A stretch of DNA of 64,000 bases from Serratia liquefaciens (GTDB lineage Bacteria; Pseudomonadota; Gammaproteobacteria; Enterobacterales; Enterobacteriaceae). Location of the stretch: the NCBI RefSeq assembly GCF_027594825.1, contig NZ_CP088930.1, positions 3,781,019-3,845,018 of the forward strand. Direction: 5' to 3'. The translations under genes and the position numbers were made by a program. The notes below the pieces were generated by a model. That model worked only from the letters and a program-made list of their open reading frames with translations. It did no database searches and had not been told where the DNA came from. Below are positions 20,660-30,096 of this stretch, one piece after another; within the stretch, counting starts at the first letter, position 1, and each line of letters opens with the position of its first letter.

Positions 20660-20691
20660 GGGGGGCGCTGCACAAAGTGAGTTTGTAAGGC
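20660..20691. repeat. 32-bp direct repeat, copy 2 (right of AbiE cassette)
   Basis: Second copy of the repeat at 18668-18699 with two mismatches, 70 bp after the AbiEii stop and in the same orientation. The hairpin partner CAAACTCAC seen after copy 1 is absent here. Confidence 0.85.
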
Positions 20692-20798
20692 AAGGGAGAT
20701 CGTTGCAGCGCACAGGACGCCGCTCGCGAAAGATCATAATGCTCCACCTTTGACGGGCTTGAGGAGCTTATTCTCCCGCAAGCCCGGAAGGGAAAGTG

Positions 20799-21809
20799 TC
20801 AGTCCGCAGCGGTGAGGGGCAGTTGGAGTTGATAGATGCGAAAGCTGTCGGGCACCTCGGCTGCGCGTCCAGGAAGCAAGCGGTGACGAATGCGCGATTC
20901 ACTGACGAAAGCGCAGCCTTGCGGCGTGATATCCAGATTGACCGGTGACTCCATTCCTTCGCGAATCACTTCAATAGCGTGCATGCCCGCAGTGCCGGGG
21001 GACATAATCCGCAGGATCCTGCCCTGACCGCTTTTAATGCCATTTTCGAGTACGACCAGCGCGCCGTCCGGGGCTAATCCCATGCCGTCCGGATTCTCGA
21101 TGGTGCGTGGCAGCCCTATTTCAGACAGCTTTGGCGTTTGTTCCCCATAGCTCAGGGTATAGAGCTTCCCGCTGCCGAAGTTGCTGATTGCCATGCTCCG
21201 ATCGTTTATCAGGACAATACCTGCGGCACCGAGGCCACTTGGATCGGACAGGCGTGGATCGCGAAAGATGAACTTAAACTCGCTCTCGCCCGGGCGTAAC
21301 CTCATGATGCTGCCCGCTTTGGTTTCGGTGACGTACACCGTGCCATCTTTGCCGACGACCAGGTCATTGCCCATTCCTCCCTCAGGTAGCGTTAAACTTC
21401 GATTGATCGTGGCATCCGAGATATTGAGGGCGAAAATACGGTGAGGGCGGGTTTGGCCTGCCGGCAGGAAATCGGGAGAGTTTCCCCATAACAGCCCATG
21501 CTGTTCATCCAGCCTCAGGGTGGTTGAGGAGAAAACGGTGTCGGCCCCGGCAAAGAAGGTCTGCCAATTCTCGTTCGGACGTTTGCGCAGGATACGCCCA
21601 CTGGTGATCAAGCCTACGTACAACGTTCCGTCAGAGGCACGGGCTATGCCATTTGGATAGCGCGCGCCAGGCGGTAGCTTCAGGCTGGTTGATGTGCAGG
21701 CGGGGGTTGAAATGGGTGCCGCGGAAACGGAAACCGCAGGCATCATCATGGCTAATGCCAGGGCGGTTAATGCGACCCGTGCAGGGTGATATTTCAATAG
21801 GTTTAACAT
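20799..21809 (-). CDS. Secreted SMP-30/gluconolactonase-like beta-propeller protein
   Basis: Predicted periplasmic protein (336 aa from the ATG at 21809, preceded by AGAGAGG). A signal peptide is evident (MLNLLKYHPARVALTALALA..., cleavage near SVSA, about residue 30). The mature part has repeated propeller-blade motifs such as YPNGIARASDGTLYVG, MGNDLVVGKDGTVYVTET and NPDGMGLAPDGALVVLENG, as in SMP-30/gluconolactonase and strictosidine-synthase-like proteins. The substrate is not readable. Third gene of an apparent SDR-AKR-propeller operon, 29 bp after the reductase. Confidence 0.75.
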   Translation of the reverse strand: MLNLLKYHPARVALTALALAMMMPAVSVSAAPISTPACTSTSLKLPPGARYPNGIARASDGTLYVGLITSGRILRKRPNENWQTFFAGADTVFSSTTLRLDEQHGLLWGNSPDFLPAGQTRPHRIFALNISDATINRSLTLPEGGMGNDLVVGKDGTVYVTETKAGSIMRLRPGESEFKFIFRDPRLSDPSGLGAAGIVLINDRSMAISNFGSGKLYTLSYGEQTPKLSEIGLPRTIENPDGMGLAPDGALVVLENGIKSGQGRILRIMSPGTAGMHAIEVIREGMESPVNLDITPQGCAFVSESRIRHRLLPGRAAEVPDSFRIYQLQLPLTAAD

Positions 21810-21838
21810 GAAGCCTCTCTTGTTCTGGATGATGGGGG

Positions 21839-22813
21839 TTACCAACGCGGAGGGCGAATTTGCTCTTTCATGGGTGCTTCAAGCGATGCGATTTCCTGAC
21901 TGGACAGCGTGAGAGACAGTGCCTTAAGGGCATCCTGGAGATGGTGCGATTTGGACATGCCCACAATGGGGGCCGCGACCGCCGTTTTGGACACCAGCCA
22001 GGCGAGGGATACCTGAGCCGCAGGCACTCCCCGAACGGCGGCGATGCTTTCGACGGCCTGGATGGATTGCTCTACTTCGCTTCTTCCACCGTACCAGCGT
22101 GAGCTTTGTTCGTCAGTTTCGGCGCGTATTGTGCCGGATCCCTTTGCTCCGGCCAGGGTGCCGCGAGCCAACGGCGACCAGGGTGTAAGGCCAATACCTT
22201 CCTCCTGACACAGCGGAATTAAATCCAGTTCATCTTCGCGCGTGATCAGGTTGTACTGACTTTGCATGGAAATAAAGGAGGCCAATTTATTATGACGCTG
22301 AAAATCCAGCATTTTCATAAAGCGCCAGGCATGCATGGAAGACGCGCCGAGGTAACGGATTTTGCCGGCACGCACCAAGGTATCGAGCGTGTCGGCCGTT
22401 TCCTCAATCGGCGTTTCCTCATCGAAACGGTGCATGACGAACAGGTCTATATAGTCTGTCCCCAGACGCTGTAGAGAAGCCTCGACGCTCTGAATGATAT
22501 GTTTGCGCGACAGGCCGCGGCTGTTGGGATGTTCGCTCGTAGGGAAGAACGCCTTGGTGGCTATCACCATATCCTCCCGGCGAGCAAAGTCTTTCAACGC
22601 ACGGCCGAGAATGCGTTCGCTTTCGCCTGCGGAGTAGATATTGGCGGTATCGAAAAAGTTAATTCCGGCTTCCAGCGCGTCACGGATAAAAGGGCGGGCT
22701 TGGGCTTCGGGTAATACCCAGGGCCGCCAGGCGGGATCTCCATAGGTCATGCAGCCCAGACAGAGACGGGAAACTTTCAGGCCGCTGTTACCAAGGCGAA
22801 CGTAGTGCATCAT
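21839..22813 (-). CDS. Aldo/keto reductase
   Basis: NADPH-dependent oxidoreductase of the AKR superfamily, 324 aa. The catalytic tetrad is visible: Asp55 and Tyr60 in NFFDTANIYSAGES, Lys in VIATKAFF and His in LFVMHRFD. The C-terminal cofactor loop includes AAPIVGMSKSHHLQDAL. I start it at the first of two ATGs (22813) behind AGAAGGAA; the reading frame extends about 100 codons upstream into the SDR gene but that part is not AKR-like. Middle gene of the minus-strand operon under probable LysR control. Confidence 0.9.
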   Translation of the reverse strand: MMHYVRLGNSGLKVSRLCLGCMTYGDPAWRPWVLPEAQARPFIRDALEAGINFFDTANIYSAGESERILGRALKDFARREDMVIATKAFFPTSEHPNSRGLSRKHIIQSVEASLQRLGTDYIDLFVMHRFDEETPIEETADTLDTLVRAGKIRYLGASSMHAWRFMKMLDFQRHNKLASFISMQSQYNLITREDELDLIPLCQEEGIGLTPWSPLARGTLAGAKGSGTIRAETDEQSSRWYGGRSEVEQSIQAVESIAAVRGVPAAQVSLAWLVSKTAVAAPIVGMSKSHHLQDALKALSLTLSSQEIASLEAPMKEQIRPPRW

Positions 22814-22856
22814 TTTTCCTTCTGAGGTGCGGGTTAAGGGGCGGCATGCTTGCCTT

Positions 22857-23660
22857 TCAACGCATTCCGGCGATGGTGTAGCCACCGTCGACCAGCAGGC
22901 TTTGGCCGGTAATAAAGCGGGCGTCATCCGTTGAAAGCCACACGGCGACATCAGCGATATCTTCAGGCAGGCCGAGGCGTTGAGCGGGCGTGTGGGCGAT
23001 GAACGGCGTGAAGGCGGAAGGATCAGAGATACTGCTATGGGCCATCGGCGTATCGATAATGCCGGGATTGATGTTATTGATGCGAATAGCTTTTTCGCCA
23101 TATTCAAGCGCCACCGCACGGATCAGTGCATCGAGGGCCCCTTTGCTGGCGGAATAACTTGATGAACCGGCAAGCGCGCCTTTGGCGAGCCAGGAGGAAG
23201 TATTGACGATAACGCCGCCTGCATTCTGCGCCAGAAACGTCTCGACCTGGTATTTAATCGAGAGCCACACGCCCCGGAGATTGGTGGCTATCACCGCGTC
23301 GAAATCCGCGCTGGTTTGCTGATGAATGGGGACGAAGTTACCGAGAATGCCGGCATTGTTGAAGGCGATATCCAGCCGCCCGTAGTGAGCCGTCACCGTG
23401 TCGAGCAGGCGGCGGATATCCTCTTCCTGCGTAATGTCCGCCACCACGGCCAGCGCGTCGCCGCCCTCTTTGATCACGTCGAGCCGGGTGGCCTCGATTT
23501 CTGCCCAACGTCGCCCGGCCAGCACCACTTTGGCGCCTTCACGGGCATAGGCCAGGACGGCGGCGCGCCCGATGCCGGTGCCCCCTCCGGTGACCAGAAC
23601 GACTTTTTCTTGCAGACGTTTGCGCAGCGGCGTTTGTACTGAATCAGCATATTGAGTCAT
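22857..23660 (-). CDS. SDR family oxidoreductase
   Basis: Classical short-chain dehydrogenase/reductase, 267 aa. It has the cofactor motif TGGGTGIG (about residues 24-31), NNAG (about 96), catalytic Ser in NTSSW, Tyr/Lys in YSASK, and the C-terminal ITGQSLLVDGGYTI. First gene of the operon, divergent from the LysR gene across a 106-bp promoter region. The substrate is unknown; the pairing with an AKR and a lactonase-like protein suggests sugar or aldehyde/lactone metabolism, which is inference. Confidence 0.9.
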   Translation of the reverse strand: MTQYADSVQTPLRKRLQEKVVLVTGGGTGIGRAAVLAYAREGAKVVLAGRRWAEIEATRLDVIKEGGDALAVVADITQEEDIRRLLDTVTAHYGRLDIAFNNAGILGNFVPIHQQTSADFDAVIATNLRGVWLSIKYQVETFLAQNAGGVIVNTSSWLAKGALAGSSSYSASKGALDALIRAVALEYGEKAIRINNINPGIIDTPMAHSSISDPSAFTPFIAHTPAQRLGLPEDIADVAVWLSTDDARFITGQSLLVDGGYTIAGMR

Positions 23661-23712
23661 GGCGTTAATACCGGGTAATTGAACACTTCACCATGCTATG
23701 TTGTTGCCATAT

Positions 23713-23724
23713 GGATAACTATCC
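23713..23724. promoter_or_regulatory. Candidate LysR operator palindrome
   Basis: GGATA-AC-TATCC, a perfect 12-bp palindrome midway between the divergent SDR and lysR-type genes. LysR regulators usually bind short interrupted dyads in exactly this position. Confidence 0.45.
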
Positions 23725-23766
23725 GTTAAAAATTCATCTCACTATTAAATTATTTATATCAATCTA

Positions 23767-24681
23767 ATGAAAAAAACCGACCTGTCAGGGCTGGTGGCCT
23801 TTGTGGCTATTGCCAAAGAACGCAGTTTCAGGCGAGCCGCAGCCAGGCTTGGTGTGACGCCACCCACCCTTAGCCACACCATGCGCGAGCTGGAGGCTCA
23901 GGTCGGCATTCGTTTGTTGAATCGAACCACGCGTAATGTGTCGACGACCGAGGCGGGTGAGCATTTGTTGGCGAAGCTGGCGCCGGCGTTTACGGACATC
24001 GATACCGCTCTGGAAGGCTTGAATGGCTTTCGCGACCAACCCCAGGGGCTGGTCAGGATCAATGCCCCCCGAACGGCCATTGAGCTGGCGCTGGTACCGC
24101 ATTTGGGGCGCCTGGCGCGCGATTATCCCGGTATTACGCTGGAAATTGTGGCGGAGGAGGGGTTTGCCAATATTGTGGAACAAGGCTTCGATGCGGGCAT
24201 CAGGCTTGGTGAAGACCTGCATAACGATATGCGAGCCGTACGGGTTACGCCGGATTTGCGGTTTGCCATCGTCGCCACGCCTGAATATTTTGAGCGCTAT
24301 GGCAGGCCTGAGCATCCCGAAGATTTATTGAATCATCGTTGTATCGGATGGCGCAAGATTGCTTCGAGCAAGCTCCACAAATGGCATTTTAAAAAAGGTG
24401 ACCAAATGCTTTCCGTGACGGTGAACAGCCCGCTGGTGCTTGATGATGCCAGGCTGATGCTGCAAGCCGCATTAACCCATGCCGGTATCGCCTTCGCGAT
24501 AGAGCAGGAAGTGCGCGAGCACCTTGCCGCAGGGCGTCTGGAGCAAGTTATGGCTGAGTGGTGCGCGCCGTTCCCAGGCTTTTATCTCTATTACCCGAAT
24601 CGCAGAAACCACTCGGTGGCATTGTCTACCGTCATTAATGTGGTGCGCTATCCCAGCCAGACAGGCCACAACGAAGAGTAA
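23767..24681 (+). CDS. LysR family transcriptional regulator
   Basis: 304-aa LTTR. The N-terminal helix-turn-helix (RSFRRAAARLGVTPPTLSHTMRELEAQVGIRLLNRTTRNVSTTEAG, about residues 20-65) is typical of the subgroup that regulates divergent oxidoreductase genes. The C-terminal half is the periplasmic-binding-like effector domain. It is transcribed away from the SDR-AKR-propeller operon, which it likely controls together with itself. The effector is unknown. Confidence 0.92.
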   Translation: MKKTDLSGLVAFVAIAKERSFRRAAARLGVTPPTLSHTMRELEAQVGIRLLNRTTRNVSTTEAGEHLLAKLAPAFTDIDTALEGLNGFRDQPQGLVRINAPRTAIELALVPHLGRLARDYPGITLEIVAEEGFANIVEQGFDAGIRLGEDLHNDMRAVRVTPDLRFAIVATPEYFERYGRPEHPEDLLNHRCIGWRKIASSKLHKWHFKKGDQMLSVTVNSPLVLDDARLMLQAALTHAGIAFAIEQEVREHLAAGRLEQVMAEWCAPFPGFYLYYPNRRNHSVALSTVINVVRYPSQTGHNEE

Positions 24682-25164
24682 TGCTTGCCCGTTAGCCAAT
24701 CTTGCCGGTTCAAAAAAACTCTCATTCCCGCCGCTTTTTCGTCGGTCTTTACGCCAGCCCTTGGTGACCGGTTCTTATCAAGGGCGAACTATTTTCTGCT
24801 CACTTATCCCCCGCTGCACGATCCCGCGAGAAGAATAATCCATAAATACTCTGCATGTTTATAACGCATTGTTTATAATTGGTATTTGTTTATTTTTGAT
24901 GAATTTATTCGATAATTTAAGGTTATTCGTGAGCCCGGTCACACTAATTTTTTATGCAAAATGTGAAGAGGGTCAATCGGAAAGGTCAAGGAGAGACGGT
25001 TCTCTCTATCAATGGCTTACCGGTCCGCTCCGATGCCTCCGTATACTGTTCTCAACCAGGGCAGAGCAACGGAAATTTTCATAAGGAATGTGCGTGAGGC
25101 AATCGCTATTGCATCTGGCAAACAAATGACACGGGGCTTTTTTGATTATCTTGAGGGATTGGGT
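24682..25164. other. Promoter region of the chb-like operon
   Basis: About 480 bp between the LysR gene and chbB. The stretch 24850-24960 is strongly A/T-rich and contains a good CRP-type site (24928-24943). TTATTTTTGATGAATTTATT (24890-24909) may belong to a NagC or ChbR operator. The segment 25012-25164 is in frame with chbB but resembles no N-terminal extension known to me. Confidence 0.5.
24928..24943. promoter_or_regulatory. Candidate CRP-cAMP binding site
   Basis: CGTGA-N6-TCACA matches the CRP consensus TGTGA-N6-TCACA except for one base. It lies about 230 bp upstream of chbB; the E. coli chb operon is CRP-dependent, which fits. Confidence 0.5.
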
Positions 25165-25482
25165 ATGGAAAAGAAAAAAATCTATCTGTTTTGTTCTGCC
25201 GGTATGTCGACTTCCCTGCTGGTTTCAAAAATGAAGGCGCAGGCCGAGAAGTACGAGGTGCCGGTGATCATTGCCGCCTATCCTGAGGCGCTGGCCGCAG
25301 AAAAGGGCGCTGAGGCAGATTTGATCCTGCTGGGGCCGCAGATTGCCTATACGTTAGCCGAAGTACAAAAACAGTTGCCCAATAAGCCCGTCGAAGTGAT
25401 CGACTCCGCTCTATACGGCAAGCTCGATGGCCTTGGGGTGTTGAAGGCCGCGGTCGCCACCATAAAAAAAGCTAACCAATAA
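25165..25482 (+). CDS. chbB: PTS system, lactose/cellobiose-family IIB component (chitobiose-type)
   Basis: Cytoplasmic phosphocarrier of a sugar PTS. The phosphorylated cysteine lies in [17 protein letters not shown] (Cys10), the hallmark of the ChbB/CelA family. ATG at 25165 behind GAGGG gives 105 aa, near E. coli ChbB (106). Followed after 11 bp by the IIC gene. The sugar is most likely diacetylchitobiose or a related beta-glucoside, judged from the neighbouring chbR and chbG. Confidence 0.9.
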   Translation: MEKKKIYLFCSAGMSTSLLVSKMKAQAEKYEVPVIIAAYPEALAAEKGAEADLILLGPQIAYTLAEVQKQLPNKPVEVIDSALYGKLDGLGVLKAAVATIKKANQ

Positions 25483-25493
25483 AGGGGTCTGCC

Positions 25494-26855
25494 GTGAATA
25501 CGTTAATTGCCTCGTTGGAAAAGGTCATACTGCCTTTTGCCGTGAAAATTGGTAAACAGCCCCATGTTAATGCCATCAAAAACGGGTTCATTCGATTAAT
25601 GCCGCTGACGTTGACCGGGGCGATGTTCGTTCTGATCAACAACGTATTCCTCAGTTTCGGCGAAGGCTCGTTCTTCTTTTCATTGGGGGTACGGCTGGAT
25701 GCGTCCACCATTGAAACGCTAAACAGCCTGAAGACCATCGGTGGCAGCGTTTATAACGGCACCCTGGGGATTATGTCCCTGATGACGCCCTTCTTTATCA
25801 GTATGGCTTTAGCGGAGGAACGTAAGGTTGACCCGCTGGCGGCCGCGCTGCTGGCGGTTGCCGCCTTTATGACGGTAACGCCGTTCAGCGTCGGAGAGGC
25901 TTATGCCGTTGGTGCTAACTGGCTTGGCGGCGCCAACATCATTTCCGGCATGGTGATCGGCCTGGTGGTGGCGGAGATGTTTACCTTTGTGGTGCGCCGC
26001 AACTGGGTCATCAGCCTGCCTGACAGCGTACCTTCTTCCGTGTCTCGCTCGTTCTCCGCACTGATCCCCGGCTTCCTGATCCTGTCGATTATGGGCGTGA
26101 TTGCCTATTGCCTGACGCTGTGGGGAACCAACTTCCACCAGATCATCATGGACAGCATCTCGGCTCCGCTGGCGAAAATGGGCAGCGTGGTCGGCTGGGT
26201 GTATGTGATGTTCTCCTCACTGCTGTGGTTCTTCGGGGTGCATGGCTCTATGGCGCTGGCCGCGCTGGACAGCGGCATCATGACGCCATTCGCGCTGGAA
26301 AACGTAGAGCTTTACAACAAGTATGGTTCGGTCGAAGCCGCCGTTGCCGCCGGCAAAGAGTTTCACATGTGGGCGAAGCCTTTCGTCGACTCCTATATCT
26401 ATCTGGGGGGAACCGGGTCTACGCTGGGGCTGATTATCGCCATCTTTATCGCCTCGCGCCGTGAAGATTATCGTCAGGTCGCCAAGCTGGCTACCCCGTC
26501 GGGCATCTTCCAGATCAACGAACCTATCCTGTTCGGGCTGCCGGTGATCATGAACCCGGTGATGTTTATCCCGTTCATCCTGGTTCAACCGGTATTGACG
26601 ATCATCACCACGGTGGCCTACTACACGGGAATGATCCCGCCGATCACCAACATTGCACCCTGGACCATGCCGGTGGGCCTGGGGGCGTTCTTCAACACCA
26701 ACGGCAGTATCGTCGCCATGTTACTGAGCTTCTTCAACCTGGGCGTGGCGACCTTGATTTACCTGCCGTTTGTGATGATTTCCAACAAGGCGCAGAGCCA
26801 GATCGATCAGGCTACCGAAAGCGAAGAAGACATCGCCAAGGCGCTGAAATTCTAA
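25494..26855 (+). CDS. chbC: PTS system, lactose/cellobiose-family IIC permease
   Basis: Membrane permease component, 453 aa, with about ten hydrophobic segments. It has the ChbC/CelB-family blocks GNQPH-like [37 protein letters not shown] and [17 protein letters not shown], the latter the likely sugar-binding region. It starts with GTG at 25494 behind AAAGGGG. No IIA (chbA-like) gene follows; the next gene is a glycosidase. Confidence 0.9.
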   Translation: MNTLIASLEKVILPFAVKIGKQPHVNAIKNGFIRLMPLTLTGAMFVLINNVFLSFGEGSFFFSLGVRLDASTIETLNSLKTIGGSVYNGTLGIMSLMTPFFISMALAEERKVDPLAAALLAVAAFMTVTPFSVGEAYAVGANWLGGANIISGMVIGLVVAEMFTFVVRRNWVISLPDSVPSSVSRSFSALIPGFLILSIMGVIAYCLTLWGTNFHQIIMDSISAPLAKMGSVVGWVYVMFSSLLWFFGVHGSMALAALDSGIMTPFALENVELYNKYGSVEAAVAAGKEFHMWAKPFVDSYIYLGGTGSTLGLIIAIFIASRREDYRQVAKLATPSGIFQINEPILFGLPVIMNPVMFIPFILVQPVLTIITTVAYYTGMIPPITNIAPWTMPVGLGAFFNTNGSIVAMLLSFFNLGVATLIYLPFVMISNKAQSQIDQATESEEDIAKALKF

Positions 26856-26903
26856 CTGTCAGTCCGGGGCAGCTGTTGCTGCCCCAGTTTTAGGGGCGTT
26901 TGG

Positions 26904-28289
26904 ATGAAATATCAATTTGCTGACGATTTCTGGTGGGGAAGCGCGACCTCTGCGCCGCAGTCGGAAGGGGCCTCTGCACGGGATGGCAAAAGTCAGAACA
27001 TCTTCGATTACTGGTATGACATTGCGCCAGAACGCTTTCATCATCGGGTCGGTCCGTCCGAGGCATCCACCTTTTATGACCATTTCCAGCAAGACATCCT
27101 GCTGTTAAAAAAGCTTGGGCATAACACCTTCAGAACCTCTATCTCCTGGTCACGGTTGATCCCGGACGGGGAGGGCGAGGTAAACCCGAAAGCCGTCGCT
27201 TTCTATAACGCGCTTATCGATGGCCTGCTGGCTGAGGGCATTACGCCGTTTATCAACCTTTACCATTTTGACATGCCGATGTGCATGCAGCGAAAAGGCG
27301 GCTGGGAAAGCCGGGCGGTGGTGGAAGCCTATGCCCGCTACGCCAAAACCTGTTTCAGCCTGTTCGGCGATCGCGTCACTCATTGGTTTACTTTTAACGA
27401 GCCGATTGTGCCGGTCGAAGCGGGCTATCTGAACGACCTGCATTATCCTTGCGTGGTTGATTTTAAAAGGGCCGTCGCGGTGGCTTACCACAGCGTACTG
27501 GCCCATGCCAAAGCGGTGAAGGCGTTCAGGGCGCTGGGCCATCAAGGTGCGATTGGCATTATTTTGAACCTGAGCCCGACTTACCCTCGTTCGAACAGCC
27601 GGGAGGATGGCGTGGCCGCCCATCATGCGGATCTGTTGCTGAACAAAAGCTTCCTCGATCCTGTGACCAAAGGGCGTTATCCGCAAGATCTGGTGGATAT
27701 ACTGCGGGCCAATGATTTATTGCCACAAACGGCACCGGAGGACGCACAGCTGATTGCCGACGGCGTGGTGGATATTCTGGGCGTCAATTACTACCAACCG
27801 CGCAGGGTTAAAGCGAAAGAAGGCTACCGGGCCGACGCACCCGTGACGATGCCGGAAGATCTGTTCAGCTATTACGACATGCCTAGCCGCAAGATCAATC
27901 CGCATCGGGGTTGGGAAATCTATGAAAAAGGGCTGTATGACATCCTGATGGATCTGAAGGAAAACTACGGCAACATTCCCTGCTATATTTCAGAAAACGG
28001 CATGGGCGTAGAGGGTGAAGAGGCCTTTATCGGCCCTACTGGGCGGGTGGAGGACGATTATCGAATCGACTTTATCCGCGATCATCTGAAATGGCTGCAT
28101 CAGGCGCTGTCAGAGGGTTCCAACTGCAAAGGTTATCATTTGTGGACCTTTATCGACTGCTGGTCCTGGCTTAATGCCTACAAGAATCGCTACGGGTTAG
28201 TTCGGCTCGAGCGGGAGAGCCAACAGCGCACGCTGAAGAAAAGTGGCTATTGGTTTGCCGAGACGGCCCGGCAGAACGGCTTTGATTAA
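26904..28289 (+). CDS. Glycoside hydrolase family 1, probable 6-phospho-beta-glucosidase
   Basis: Cytoplasmic enzyme expected to cleave the phosphorylated disaccharide delivered by the PTS. The acid/base motif TFNEP (Glu166) and nucleophile motif ISENG (Glu364) are intact and 461 aa is typical of GH1. In E. coli chb the corresponding hydrolase, ChbF, is a GH4 enzyme, so this locus uses an unrelated hydrolase. I recall it being called bglA in Serratia chb loci but did not verify. Gap to chbC is 48 bp and to chbR 14 bp. Confidence 0.88.
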   Translation: MKYQFADDFWWGSATSAPQSEGASARDGKSQNIFDYWYDIAPERFHHRVGPSEASTFYDHFQQDILLLKKLGHNTFRTSISWSRLIPDGEGEVNPKAVAFYNALIDGLLAEGITPFINLYHFDMPMCMQRKGGWESRAVVEAYARYAKTCFSLFGDRVTHWFTFNEPIVPVEAGYLNDLHYPCVVDFKRAVAVAYHSVLAHAKAVKAFRALGHQGAIGIILNLSPTYPRSNSREDGVAAHHADLLLNKSFLDPVTKGRYPQDLVDILRANDLLPQTAPEDAQLIADGVVDILGVNYYQPRRVKAKEGYRADAPVTMPEDLFSYYDMPSRKINPHRGWEIYEKGLYDILMDLKENYGNIPCYISENGMGVEGEEAFIGPTGRVEDDYRIDFIRDHLKWLHQALSEGSNCKGYHLWTFIDCWSWLNAYKNRYGLVRLERESQQRTLKKSGYWFAETARQNGFD

Positions 28290-28303
28290 CGGGAGCGCAT
28301 GCG

Positions 28304-29152
28304 ATGTCTGAGAGCCTGGTTTCGCTGAATGCGAACGACGTTAAGCTGATACGGGAGCAGGATTTCTTTAACTGCAAAGATTTCCATTTGTTTATTTATA
28401 ACAAGGTGGAAAGCGCCACCGGGTTGCATCAGCACGATTACTACGAGTTCACCATCGTCCTGAGCGGCAAATGTTATCAGGAGATCAACGGCAAGCGCGT
28501 GCTGCTGGAACGGGGCGATTTTGTCTTTATCCCCATTGGTTCGCGCCATCAGAGCTTTTATGAGTTCGGCGCCGCGAAAATCTTCAATGTGGCGGTTGGC
28601 AAGGTGTTCTTCGAAGAGAACTATTTGCAACAATTGCCACGCTGTTTTGTCGCTTCCCAGGCCTACAGCCTGAAGAATGAATTCCTCGCCTACATCGAGT
28701 CGGTGGTGGGTTCCCCGCAGTTTCGCGAGGATGACTTTGCCGAATTCCTGGAAACGCTAACCTTTTATATCATCAGCCGCATTCGTCACTATAAGGAAGA
28801 GAGCGGCGAGGGGGACGATATCCCGCAGTGGCTGAAAAACACCCTGGCCGGCATGCATGATAAAGCGATGTTTGGTGAAAAGGCGCTGCTCAATATGGTG
28901 GAGTTGTCGGGAAAAACGCAGGAGTACCTGACTCGGGCGATGCGGCGCTATTACCATAAAACGCCGATGCAGGTGATTAATGAAATTCGCATCAACTTTG
29001 CCAAAACGCAGCTTGAAGTCACCAACTATTCGGTTTCGGATATTGCCTTCGACTCCGGCTATGGCGACGTGAGCCTGTTTATTAAAAACTTCAAAAGACT
29101 CACTGAAGTGACGCCGGGGAATTATCGAAAAAAGTTCTACGGCCCTGTTTAG
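28304..29152 (+). CDS. chbR: AraC-family regulator, ChbR-like
   Basis: 282-aa dual regulator. An N-terminal cupin-like sugar-sensing domain ([24 protein letters not shown]..., about residues 38-110) is followed by the C-terminal two-HTH AraC domain ending [35 protein letters not shown]. Layout and position between the hydrolase and chbG match ChbR, which represses the operon with NagC and activates it with the inducer. Assignment rests on context and domain order. Confidence 0.85.
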   Translation: MSESLVSLNANDVKLIREQDFFNCKDFHLFIYNKVESATGLHQHDYYEFTIVLSGKCYQEINGKRVLLERGDFVFIPIGSRHQSFYEFGAAKIFNVAVGKVFFEENYLQQLPRCFVASQAYSLKNEFLAYIESVVGSPQFREDDFAEFLETLTFYIISRIRHYKEESGEGDDIPQWLKNTLAGMHDKAMFGEKALLNMVELSGKTQEYLTRAMRRYYHKTPMQVINEIRINFAKTQLEVTNYSVSDIAFDSGYGDVSLFIKNFKRLTEVTPGNYRKKFYGPV

Positions 29153-29305
29153 GGCCGATCCCGATAAGCATTAACGCCGATATTCCGAATGCCTTTCAGG
29201 CCGCCAATAGCCTGATGAAATAAATTTCTTTGCTTAAGCGAAGGGGAATTGCCGTACCTGACGGACGGTATTCCCTTGCCAAAAATTTGTTAAATGGATG
29301 CCAAA

Positions 29306-30067
29306 ATGGAAAAGTTACTGATAGTGAATGCCGACGATTTTGGTCTGAGCAAGGGACAGAACTATGGGGTGATTGAGGCGTTTCACTATGGGGTGGTCAC
29401 TTCAACCACGGCAATGGTGAACAGCCCGGACGTACGGCATGCGGCCAGCCTCAGCCGGCTTTATCCTGGGCTGCAGATCGGCCTGCACTTTGTGCTGACT
29501 CACGGGCATCCGTTGACGGCCATGCCTTCGCTGGTCAACGAACGCGGAGAACTGGGCAAGTGGTTATGGGAAAGGGCAGAGTCCGAGTTGCTGAGCCTGG
29601 ACGAAATCCATGATGAGTTGGTGAGCCAATACGACAGGTTCGTGGCAGTGTTTGGCAAAGCGCCGACGCATATCGACAGCCATCACCACGTGCATATGCT
29701 GCCGCAGATTTACCCGCTGGTGGAGGCGTTTGCACAGTCCCGCTCGATCCCGCTGCGCATTGGGCGCCAGGAAGTTGAACGGCAAGATATTCCATTGCGG
29801 TATGACCGCAGTACCGAGTGGTTTGATGCGGGTTTTTATGGCGAAGCGATATCCGAAGCGCTGTTTTTGCAGGTGCTCGAACGTGCCGATCAACGTGGTG
29901 CCAAGTCGGTGGAGATGATGTGCCACCCGGCGTTCCTGGATAACACGATTTTGGCGAGCAAATATTGCTACCCACGGCTTGTCGAAGTGGACGTTCTGAC
30001 TTCGCCAGGCATGAAGAACGCCATCGCGGAACGCGGTTACCGTCTGGGATCTTTCCTCGATCTGTGA
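29306..30067 (+). CDS. chbG: Chitin disaccharide deacetylase (chitooligosaccharide deacetylase)
   Basis: Removes one acetyl group from phosphorylated diacetylchitobiose, creating the inducing ligand and a substrate for later steps. YdjC-fold motifs are clear: [18 protein letters not shown] at the N-terminus (metal Asp) and [19 protein letters not shown] (metal His). Start at ATG 29306 (MEKLLIV) gives 253 aa as in E. coli; ATG 29294 would add four residues and neither has a strong RBS. A 153-bp gap from chbR contains no gene. Its presence argues that the operon handles chitobiose rather than only cellobiose. Confidence 0.9.
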   Translation: MEKLLIVNADDFGLSKGQNYGVIEAFHYGVVTSTTAMVNSPDVRHAASLSRLYPGLQIGLHFVLTHGHPLTAMPSLVNERGELGKWLWERAESELLSLDEIHDELVSQYDRFVAVFGKAPTHIDSHHHVHMLPQIYPLVEAFAQSRSIPLRIGRQEVERQDIPLRYDRSTEWFDAGFYGEAISEALFLQVLERADQRGAKSVEMMCHPAFLDNTILASKYCYPRLVEVDVLTSPGMKNAIAERGYRLGSFLDL

Positions 30068-30096
30068 CAAGCCCATCGGATACCGCGATGGCCCGC

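Noticed and set aside
22814..23119. N-terminal extension of the aldo/keto reductase frame (about 100 codons)
   Set aside because: It overlaps the end of the SDR gene and contains no AKR sequence; the family N-terminus starts at the double ATG near 22813.
25012..25164. 51-codon in-frame extension of chbB
   Set aside because: The IIB family begins right before the phosphocysteine motif; ATG 25165 has its own RBS.
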